A DNA stretch of 64,000 bases. Source: an uncultured Eubacteriales bacterium (lineage in GTDB: Bacteria > Bacillota > Clostridia > Oscillospirales > Oscillospiraceae). Positions 16,939 to 25,000 of the stretch are shown here, piece after piece. The number at the start of each line of letters is the position of its first letter. Position 1 is the stretch's first letter. Both the position numbers and the translations under genes were made by a program. The notes under the pieces are model-generated. The model ran no database searches, was not told the DNA's origin, and worked only from the letters and a program-made list of their open reading frames with translations. The stretch is taken from NCBI GenBank assembly GCA_900319635.1, contig ONPF01000003.1, positions 124,001 through 188,000 on the forward strand. The letters are read 5' to 3'.

Positions 16939-16967
16939 TTGAAGCGCCCGGCATTTCGTGGTAGAAT
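16939..16967 (+). promoter_or_regulatory. Sigma-A-type promoter of the oad operon
   Basis: TTGAAG (16939-16944), 17-bp spacer, TAGAAT (16962-16967), 38 bp before oadA. Confidence 0.72.
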
Positions 16968-17005
16968 ACTCCAGTATGAAAATCCCATAACCAGAGGAGG
17001 CAAGC

Positions 17006-18397
17006 ATGAAGAAAGTACAGTTTACCGAGACTGTTCTGCGCGACGCGAATCAGTCTCTGATTGCAACCCGTTTACCCTATGACAAGTTTGAGCCCATCCT
17101 GGAGACCATTGATCAGGCCGGCTTCTATTCCGCCGAAGTCTGGGGCGGCGCCACCTTTGACGTCTGCCTCCGCTTTTTGAACGAGGATCCCTGGGAGCGG
17201 CTGCGGAAGATCCGCGCCAAGATGCCCAACACCAAGCTGCAGATGCTGCTGCGCGGCCAGAACATCCTGGGCTACAAACACTACAGCGACGATATTGTCC
17301 GCCGTTTTGTCCGCGCTTCCGTGCGCAACGGCATCGACATCATCCGCATTTTCGACGCCTTGAACGACGTGAACAACCTGAAGGTCGCCATCGAGGAGAC
17401 GGTGCAGAGCGGCGCCATCGCTTCCGGCGCCATCTCCTACACCACGAGCCCGGTGCACACCCTGGAGAAGTATGTCCAGATCGTGAAGGAAATGAAGCAG
17501 ATGGGCGTCTCTTCCGTCTGCATCAAGGACATGGCGGGCATCCTGTCCCCCAAGAACGCCTACGACCTGGTCTCCGCCATCAAGGACGCGGTGGATCTGC
17601 CCGTCGTGATGCACACCCACTGCACCACCGGCCTTGCCTTTATGACCTATCTGAAGGCGGTGGAAGCCGGCGCTGACGTGCTGGATACCGCCATTTCCCC
17701 CTTCTCCGGCGGCACCTCCCAGCCCGCCACGGAGACCCTGGCCTTCGCCCTGCGGGAGCTGGGCTATCAAGTCGACCTGGACGACGACAAGCTCTTCCAG
17801 ATTGCCACCTACTTCAAGCCTGTCCGGGCGGAGTTCCTGAAGGCCGGCACGCTGAACCCCATCTCCCTCACCACTGATACCCAGTGTCTGACCTATCAGA
17901 TCCCCGGCGGCATGCTCTCCAACCTGCTCAGCCAGCTCAAGAGCCTGAACGCCCTGGACAAGTTCGACGAGGCCCTGCTGGAGACCCCCCGGGTGCGCAA
18001 GGACATGGGCTACCCGCCCCTGGTCACCCCCACCAGCCAGCTCATCGGCACCCAGGCGGTGCAGAACGTGCTGGCAGGGGAGCGCTACAAGAACGTGGGC
18101 GCTGAGCTCAAGGCCTACTGCCGCGGCGAGTACGGCCGCACTCCTGCCCCCATCGACCCCGAGGTGCGCGCCAAGATCCTGAACGGCGAGCAGCCCATCC
18201 AGGGCCGCTATGCCGATTCTCTGCCTAAGGACATCTATGAGAAGACCGCCGAGAAGCTGGGCGACACGGCTCGCTGCGAGGAGGACGTGCTCTCCTACAT
18301 CGCCTTCCCCCAGGTGGCGGAGAAGTTTTTTGCCGAGCGGAAGGCTCTGGAGGAGAAGAAGGTGCGCTACTCCATCCGGCCCGTTGAGGAGGGTTGA
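17006..18397 (+). CDS. oadA: Oxaloacetate decarboxylase alpha subunit (carboxyltransferase)
   Basis: The carboxyltransferase subunit of a Na+-translocating decarboxylase; it moves CO2 from oxaloacetate to biotin on the carrier subunit. 463 residues with the DRE-TIM/HMGL-like barrel: RDANQSL at 12-18, EVWGGATFDVC, IRIFDALND, the CIKDMAG segment with the likely carboxylated lysine, and the metal-binding MHTHCTTG near 202-209. The conserved PYC/OADA domain follows to the end. There is no biotin domain at the C-terminus; it is encoded separately at 18749. Strong AGAGGAGG site. Methylmalonyl-type decarboxylases use an unrelated alpha subunit, so the oxaloacetate call is firm at family level. Confidence 0.94.
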   Translation: MKKVQFTETVLRDANQSLIATRLPYDKFEPILETIDQAGFYSAEVWGGATFDVCLRFLNEDPWERLRKIRAKMPNTKLQMLLRGQNILGYKHYSDDIVRRFVRASVRNGIDIIRIFDALNDVNNLKVAIEETVQSGAIASGAISYTTSPVHTLEKYVQIVKEMKQMGVSSVCIKDMAGILSPKNAYDLVSAIKDAVDLPVVMHTHCTTGLAFMTYLKAVEAGADVLDTAISPFSGGTSQPATETLAFALRELGYQVDLDDDKLFQIATYFKPVRAEFLKAGTLNPISLTTDTQCLTYQIPGGMLSNLLSQLKSLNALDKFDEALLETPRVRKDMGYPPLVTPTSQLIGTQAVQNVLAGERYKNVGAELKAYCRGEYGRTPAPIDPEVRAKILNGEQPIQGRYADSLPKDIYEKTAEKLGDTARCEEDVLSYIAFPQVAEKFFAERKALEEKKVRYSIRPVEEG

Positions 18398-18399
18398 GC

Positions 18400-18747
18400 A
18401 TGAAGGGCTTCATTCCCATCCCCACTGCGGCGGGCACCGCGCTGCTGGGCTATCTGGTGGTGTTCTTCGGCCTGGTGCTGCTGATGGTGGTGCTGCTCGT
18501 CATGGGCGCCATCTTCAAGAGAAAAAAGGCCAGGGCGGAGGCAGCCAACGCCATCCCCGCGCCGGACAAGGCTGCGCCTGTGCTGGCGCTGGACAACACC
18601 CTGCCCAAGGCCAGCGGCACCGCCGGCGAGCTCAAGCTCTACGATACCGATCCGCGGGACGCCGCCATGATCATGGCCATCGTGGCCGACAGTCTGGGCA
18701 AGCCCCTCAACGAACTGCGCTTTATTTCCATTCGGGAGGTCAAATAG
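18400..18747 (+). CDS. oadG: Decarboxylase gamma subunit (OadG-like)
   Basis: The small membrane subunit that holds the alpha and beta subunits of the sodium pump together. 115 residues: one hydrophobic segment at about 15-40, a basic KRKKAR cytoplasmic turn, an Ala/Pro linker and a compact C-terminal part (DPRDAAMIMAIVADSLGKPLNELRF). The ATG at 18400 has a GGAGGG site six bases upstream and lies two bases after the oadA stop. An in-frame TTG at 18394 is less likely. It ends one base before the carrier gene. Confidence 0.85.
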   Translation: MKGFIPIPTAAGTALLGYLVVFFGLVLLMVVLLVMGAIFKRKKARAEAANAIPAPDKAAPVLALDNTLPKASGTAGELKLYDTDPRDAAMIMAIVADSLGKPLNELRFISIREVK

Positions 18748-18748
18748 G

Positions 18749-19153
18749 ATGAAATACAGAGTCACACTGGGAAACCGTGTTTATGAAGTCGAGGTGGAGC
18801 AGGGCGAGGCCATGCTGGTGGACGAGTACGAGCTGGCGGCTCCCGCCGCTGCCGCCCCTGCCGCGCCTGCAGCTGCCGCCCCTGTGCCCGCTGCTGCTCC
18901 CGCGGCGGCGCCCGCCGCCCCCGCCGCCGGCCTTGCCGCCGGAGACGTGGTCAAGAGCCCCATGCCCGGCAACGTGCTGAAAATCAACGTCACCCAGGGC
19001 CAGCAGGTCAAGGAGGGCGAGGTGCTGCTGATCCTGGAGGCCATGAAGATGGAGAACGAGATCGTCTCCACCAAGGCCGGCACCGTGGCGCAGATCGTGG
19101 TCAGCAAGGGCGCCGTCGTGGAGACGGGAGCTCCTCTGGTCGTGATCGCATAA
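18749..19153 (+). CDS. Biotin carboxyl carrier subunit of the sodium-pump decarboxylase
   Basis: Carries biotin between the carboxyltransferase and the membrane subunit. 134 residues: a short N-terminal strand region, a long flexible Ala/Pro linker (about 30-62) and a biotinyl domain ending the protein. The biotin is attached to Lys100 in the motif EAMKMEN. The linker is typical of the swinging-arm carriers of Na+ pumps. GGGAGGT precedes the ATG. Its place between oadG and oadB matches known oxaloacetate and glutaconyl-CoA decarboxylase operons. Confidence 0.93.
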   Translation: MKYRVTLGNRVYEVEVEQGEAMLVDEYELAAPAAAAPAAPAAAAPVPAAAPAAAPAAPAAGLAAGDVVKSPMPGNVLKINVTQGQQVKEGEVLLILEAMKMENEIVSTKAGTVAQIVVSKGAVVETGAPLVVIA

Positions 19154-19163
19154 GGAGGACGCT

Positions 19164-20384
19164 ATGGATATAACTGGTGTCCTGCAAAAGCTGGCAAGCG
19201 AGTCCGGCTTTGCTGCCTTCTTCCTCACCGAGGGCGGCTGGAAGAACCTCGTGATGATCCTGATCGCCTTTGCGCTGCTGTATCTGGGCATCGTCAAGAA
19301 ATTCGAGCCGCTGCTGCTCTGCGGCATCGCCTTCGGCTGTCTGCTGTCCAACCTGAGCTATTTTATCGGCATGGGCGACAACGCCCTGTACCATCCGGAG
19401 CTCTGGGCGGCCTTCCTGGATGAAACCAGCCCTGCCTACCATAGCTATGGCGCGATCATGCGCGAGGCTGGTCTGCTGGACTTCTTCTATATCGGCGTGA
19501 AGGCCGGTATATACCCCTCGCTGATCTTCCTGGGCGTGGGCGCCATGACGGATTTTGGACCCCTGCTTGCCAATCCCAAGAGCCTGCTGCTGGGCGCGGC
19601 GGCGCAGCTTGGTGTGTTTGTGGCCTTCTTCGGCGCGGTGCTGCTGGGCTTCACCGGCCCTCAGGCCGCCTCCATCGGCATCATCGGCGGCGCGGACGGC
19701 CCCACTGCTATCTTCCTCACCACCAAGCTGGCGCCGGAGCTCCTTGGCCCCATCGCCATCGCGGCCTACTCCTATATGGCGCTGATCCCCATGATCCAGC
19801 CGCCTATCATGAAGGCCATGACCACCGACAAGATGCGCAAGGTCAGAATGGTACAGAGCCGCGCGGTCTCCAAGACCGAGAAGATCATCTTCCCCATCGT
19901 GGTCGCCACCTTCGTGATCCTGCTCCTGCCCTCCACCGCGCCTCTGATCGGCTGCCTGATGCTGGGCAATCTGTTCCGTGAGTGCGGCGTGACGGATCGT
20001 CTCTCCGACACCGCCCAGAACGCCCTGATGAACATCGTGACCATCTTCCTGGCCACCTCTGTGGGCGCAACTATGGTCGCCCAGAACTTCCTGAACTGGG
20101 ATACCATCAAGATCGTGGTGCTGGGTCTGGTTGCCTTTGGCATCTCCACCGTGGGCGGCCTTCTCGGCGGCATCATCATGTACAAGACCTCCGGCGGCAA
20201 GATCAACCCCCTCATCGGCTCTGCCGGCGTCTCTGCGGTTCCCATGGCCGCCCGTGTCTCCCAGGACGTGGGACGGAAGTACAATAAGAACAATTACCTC
20301 CTGATGCACGCCATGGGCCCCAACGTGGCCGGCGTCATCGGCTCCGCCATCGCGGCGGGCTTCCTGCTCTCCGTCTTCGGCTGA
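19164..20384 (+). CDS. oadB: Sodium ion-translocating decarboxylase beta subunit
   Basis: The membrane subunit that decarboxylates carboxybiotin and exports Na+, turning decarboxylation into a sodium gradient. 406 residues with about nine to eleven hydrophobic segments. The conserved catalytic region [10 protein letters not shown] (around residues 175-185), the FGPLLANPK segment and the C-terminal [10 protein letters not shown] are characteristic of OadB/GcdB/MmdB. AAGGAGG site with good spacing. It is the last gene of the four-gene operon and is followed by a strong terminator. Confidence 0.95.
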   Translation: MDITGVLQKLASESGFAAFFLTEGGWKNLVMILIAFALLYLGIVKKFEPLLLCGIAFGCLLSNLSYFIGMGDNALYHPELWAAFLDETSPAYHSYGAIMREAGLLDFFYIGVKAGIYPSLIFLGVGAMTDFGPLLANPKSLLLGAAAQLGVFVAFFGAVLLGFTGPQAASIGIIGGADGPTAIFLTTKLAPELLGPIAIAAYSYMALIPMIQPPIMKAMTTDKMRKVRMVQSRAVSKTEKIIFPIVVATFVILLLPSTAPLIGCLMLGNLFRECGVTDRLSDTAQNALMNIVTIFLATSVGATMVAQNFLNWDTIKIVVLGLVAFGISTVGGLLGGIIMYKTSGGKINPLIGSAGVSAVPMAARVSQDVGRKYNKNNYLLMHAMGPNVAGVIGSAIAAGFLLSVFG

Positions 20385-20425
20385 GCGGGGGAGAAGTTCA
20401 AGCGAAAAACGGAATATCCAACTGC

Positions 20426-20458
20426 AAAAGCGGCTCCCGCCCGGGAGCCGCTTTTCCT
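20426..20458 (+). terminator. Intrinsic terminator of the oad operon
   Basis: A perfect 14-bp stem (20426-20439 with 20442-20455) with flanking A and T runs. The following 190 bp to the next gene is AT-richer, and I see no convincing promoter in it. Confidence 0.9.
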
Positions 20459-20850
20459 ATGCTATTGAAATCCGGATACTTTCATCGAAGCTCTGCAAAC
20501 TGCAATTTCATTGCGTTTCCTGTTCCCTACGTCCAGAATCTCCCCAAGAATTCTCTGGACAAGGGAGCTTGCATATGATACACTTATATTGGAAATGTAT
20601 AAACAAAAATGTCATAAATTGCCAATACGCAGAGGAGGATACGAGCATGAAAACCACCAAACGAGCATGCAGCCTGCTGCTGGCGCTGCTGATGATGGTC
20701 AGCCTGCTGCCGGCGCCCGCCCTGGCCGAACCCGCCCCGGCCTTCACCCAGCAGCCGGAGAGCGGCAGCCACGTCCCGGGGGAGAGCTATCTTCTCACCT
20801 GGGAGCTGAACCAGACCCCGGATCGGCTGGAGCTTGTCCGGGAAGAAAAT

Positions 20851-20916
20851 GTCATCCTGAGCGAAGCGAAGGATCTCGGTGGAGATTCTTCGTCGCCTGC
20901 GGCTCCTCAGAATGAC
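20851..20916 (+). repeat. 66-bp intergenic-type palindrome read in frame inside a coding region
   Basis: Ends GTCATCCTGAG and CTCAGAATGAC are inverted repeats, with an inner stem GAAGGATCTC/GAGATTCTTC. The element is exactly 22 codons long and encodes part of the acidic linker. I recognise the pattern as a type common between genes in gut-bacterial genomes. Confidence 0.6.
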
Positions 20917-21075
20917 AGCGGCGAGGACGAACCGGTTCTTATCCCGGTACAGGAGCTGGAACCGGAGGCCACCAGCCTGGAGCTCACCGCGCCCGAGGAG
21001 GAGACGGTGTTCCATCTCCGCGCCGCCTACGGGGAAGAGGAGCTTTTGAGCGAGCCCTTCACCGTGACGGAGGAT

Positions 21076-21213
21076 TTGCCTCCCCTGGAAGGGGAGGGGT
21101 CTGCCTCCCCGGAAAGGGGAGGTGCCGAGCAAAGCGAGGAGGAGCCGACAGCTCCCCTTGCAGGAGAGCCCGCGGATAGCCCTGTAGGGGCCGACGTCCT
21201 CGACGTCCCGTCT
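21076..21213 (+). repeat. Further intergenic-type repeats inside the linker coding region
   Basis: Within the same linker lie CCTCCCCT...AGGGGAGG palindromes (21078-21124) and a GTAGGGGCCGACGTC... element (21184-21213) of the class seen between genes at 2092 and 39374. All are read through in frame. Confidence 0.5.
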
Positions 21214-21300
21214 GATGACCCCGAAGAGCCTGTTGAGGCAGACGAGCCGGAGGCCATGCCGACGGAGCCCGTTGCCGACGATCCGAACAGCGTGTTCCAA

Positions 21301-22095
21301 TTCACCACCCAGCCCCAGAACGGCAGCTACAGCGGCTCCACGCTGAAATACCACTGCACCTGGGTCACTAACTTCACGCCGAAGCGGGTGGAGATCCGCC
21401 ATTACACGGGCACATACTCTGCCGAAACGACTGACGAAATCACCGGTTTTACCGACGGAAACGGCAGCTATGACTTCCCGGCGACCTCCGGAGAGCAGCG
21501 GTATTACATCAAGGCTTACTACGGCACGGGAACGGGCGACTATGTGTATAGTGACACCATCACCGTCACGCCGGAAAACCTGAAGTTCACCACCCAGCCC
21601 CAGGACGGCAGCTATTCCACATCCACGCTGAAAGCCATTACACGGGCGCATACACTGCCGAAACGACTGACGAGATCACCAGCGGCTTGAGCAGCAACGG
21701 TAGCTATGACTTTCCGGCGACCGCCGGAGAGCAGCGATATTACCTCAAGGCTTACTACGGCACGGGGTCGGGCGACTATGTGTATAGTGACACCATCACC
21801 GTCACGCCGGAAAACCTGAAGTTCACCGCCCAGCCCCAGAGCGGCAGCTATGACCCTGGCTCTCTGAGCTATATCGCTACCTGGCAGTTGACTTTCACGC
21901 CGCTGCTGGTGGAGATCCGTCATTACACGGGCGCATACTCTGCCGAAACATATGACCTGATCACCAACGACCTGAGCAGCACCGGCAGCTATGAGTTTCC
22001 TGCGGTCGCCGGAGAGCAGCGGTATTACATCAAGGCTTACTACGGCACGGGGTCGGGCGACTATGTGTATAGCGACACCATCACTGTCTCCGATC
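21301..22095 (+). repeat. Three tandem repeat units, the middle one 49 bp short
   Basis: Units begin at 21301, 21586 and 21822. Unit 1 is 285 bp and unit 2 is 236 bp, a difference of exactly 49. Parts are near-identical at the DNA level (for example the segment coding GEQRYYIKAYYGTG), which implies recent duplication or gene conversion. The deletion removes bases between the codons for TLK and HYTG. Confidence 0.85.
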
Positions 22096-25000
22096 ATGAC
22101 GTGGTCACCTCCGGCTCCTGCGGCACGAACCTGACCTGGAGCTATGCAAACCACACCCTGACGATCTCCGGCTCCGGCGCCATGACGAGTTACAGCTCTG
22201 CCTCCGCCGTGCCCTGGAACCATCTGCGCTCCCAGATCACCGCCGTGGTGGTGGAGGAGGGCGTTCAGAACGTGGGCGCCTATGCTTTCCGGAACTGCCT
22301 CGTTCTGGAGACGGTCAACCTGCCCTCCACCGTGGTCAGGATCGGCGACTACGCTTTCGACAACTGCCCGGAGCTGACAGACGTCTGGATGAACATGGGC
22401 GAGGCGGATTTCTCCGGCGTCACATGGACGACCTCCAGAAACATCAGCATGGCCAACGCCGCCATCCACTTCGCCTATCGCGCCAAGGGTATCTGCGGCG
22501 GGAACCTGACCTGGAAGCTGGTGGATTCCACTCTGATCATCGAGGGCTCCGGGACGATGTCTAACTTCTCCGAGTCCTCCCGCCCCGGCTGGTTCAGCTA
22601 CCGGGACGAGATCACGGCGATCCAGCTCAGCGGCGCTGCCTCCATCGGCAACTACGCCTTTGCCTACTTCACCAAGCTGGAGAGCGTGACGATCCCCTCG
22701 ACGGTCACCCAGCTGGGAACCTACGCCTTCAGCGGGTGCACAAAGCTGAAAAGCGTCAGCATCCAGAACGCAAATGTGAACATCCCAAACTATGGCTTCT
22801 ATAACTGCTCGTCGCTGAAGTCCATCACCATCCCCAAGAACGCAAGCACCATCGGCACCGCCGCTTTCTATGGCTGCAGCGCCCTGACGACGGTCAGCTT
22901 CCCCAGCGGCAGCGCCCTGACGACGATTGGCAGCTACGCCTTCCAGAACTGCACGTCCCTCAGCTCCGTCGTACTGCCCAACAGCCTTACCACCATCAAT
23001 TCCTCTGCGTTCAAAGGCTGCACCGCGCTTACCAAGGTGATCGCCTACAGCGGCACCCAGCTTCAAACCATCGGGGACTCCGCCTTTGAGGGCTGCCGGA
23101 AGCTCAACACCTTCACCATGGCCAGCGGCATCACCAGCATCGGCGCCCGGGCATTCTATAATTGCGTCAGTCTTCCGGAGATCAAGCTGCCCGACGGGCT
23201 CACCAGCCTTGGAAACTACAGCTTCTACGGCTGCACCGGCGCAACCGGCACCATCACCATCCCCGCCGGCGTCACCTCCATTCCCACGGGCTGCTTCCAG
23301 AACTGCAGTGGCGTCTATCAGGTGAGCTTCGGTACCCAGATGCAGACCATCTACTCCATGGCCTTTATCGGCTGCACCAAGCTCAAATACGTCTCCTATG
23401 ACGGCTTCAAGTCCCAGTATCAGCTCATCAGCATCGACAACACCAACACCCCGCTGCTCAATGCCTCCATCCACTATCTTTATATCAGCGGCACGATCCC
23501 CAATACCAACATCTACTACGAGATCAACGGCGCTACCGGCGAGCTCTATATCACCGGCTGGGATGAGATGCCCGGCGGCCAGACCCCCTGGTACGAGTAC
23601 GGCCAGTACATTACCGAGGTGGAGATCTCCGGCGGCATCACCGCCATCGGCTATGAGAACTTCCGGGGCTGCCCCAACATCACCACCGTGCGCCTGCCCG
23701 GTTCTCTCCGGACCGTGGACGACCGGGCTTTCCTGGAATGCACCCGGCTCACCGACGTGTACTATGATGGTCTGGCGTCTGACTGGGAGGACATCGACTT
23801 CACCACCGGCAACGACCCGCTGCTGAACGCCACGCTCCACACCGGCACCGTGGGCGGGCTCGTGGATGGCACTGACATCTACTGGTCCCTGGACGACGAG
23901 GGCACCCTGACCCTCTACTTCGACATGGACTGCGGCTATACCGACATGCCCGACTTCCAGGACAATCGGGCACAGCCCTGGTATGAATACGCCGATCAGA
24001 TTGTTCGTGTCCGCATCAGCGAGGGCGTGACGAGCATCGGTGACGAGAACTTCACCTACCTGACCCGGCTGGAGGAGGTGGAGATCCCCAGCAGCGTCAC
24101 CCGGATCGGGATCGCTTTCCCGTATTGCTACAGTCTGGAGACCATTGTTCTGCCCGACACGGTGGAGACCCTGGACGGCGGCGTCTTCTGGAACTGCGGC
24201 AATCTGGAGACGGTGACTCTGCCCGCCGGCCTCACGGCGATCCCCGGCAGTCTCTTCTACGGCTGCGGCACGCTCTCCAATGTCTACATGCCCTCCACCG
24301 TCACCAGCATCGGCAACAACGCCTTCCCCGGCGGCACGGACTTTGCCTCCGTCGGCGACCTGTACTTTGACGGAACCTCCGCCCAGTGGGCCGCCATCAC
24401 CAAGGGCAGCGGCAACGACGCCCTCAACACCTGCCGCATCCACTTCAACCCGCCGGAGCTGGCCATAGACGAAACCAACTTCCCCGATCCCAACTTCCGC
24501 GGCTATGTGGCTACGAACCTGGATACGGATCACAGCGGCTGGCTCACCGACGAGGAGCGCCTGGCCGTGACCGCGATCAACTGCGGTGCGGAGAGCATTA
24601 CATCTCTGCAGGGCATCCAATTCTTCCCGGAGCTGCTCTATCTGGGCTGCTCTGACAACTTGCTTGACGGCGAGCTGGATCTCACCGGCAACCTGAAGCT
24701 GCAGACCGTGATCTGCAGCTACAACACCGAGCTGGATGATCTGAACGTGGAGGGGCTGACGGAGCTGGAGATCCTGTACTGCCTGGGCAACGAGAACATG
24801 AGCGAGCCGGATCTGAGCACAAACATTGCCCTGAGCTACCTGGACGTGACCGGCTGCCAGCTCAGTTCTCTGGATCTCAGCGCCAACACAGAGCTGCAGG
24901 AGCTCTACTGCGCCGACAACCTGCTGACCGAGCTGGATCTCAGCAAAAATCCGCTGCTGACGCAGCTGAGCTGCTACAACAACGAGCTCACCGCTCTGGA

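Larger units (their letters stand above)
20647..21690 (+). pseudogene. 5' part of a giant secreted LRR/dockerin protein, frameshifted
   Basis: The N-terminal 347 codons of a large surface protein. A signal peptide spans residues 1-26 (hydrophobic LLLALLMMVSLL, cut near ALA-EP). One Ig-like segment follows, then a long acidic Ser/Pro/Glu linker (about 70-215), one complete 95-codon repeat unit and the beginning of a second. The reading frame breaks at 21633/21636: the second unit is 49 nt shorter than the first, so the frame runs into a TGA at 21688. The rest of the protein continues in another frame to 26942. A strong GAGGAGG site supports the ATG. As read, the gene is broken; it may be a true deletion, an off state or an assembly collapse. 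Confidence 0.8.

Noticed and set aside
21620-21690. Programmed ribosomal frameshift in the LRR/dockerin gene
   Set aside because: No slippery heptamer or stimulatory structure at the break; the exact 49-nt deficit of the unit explains the shift by deletion.
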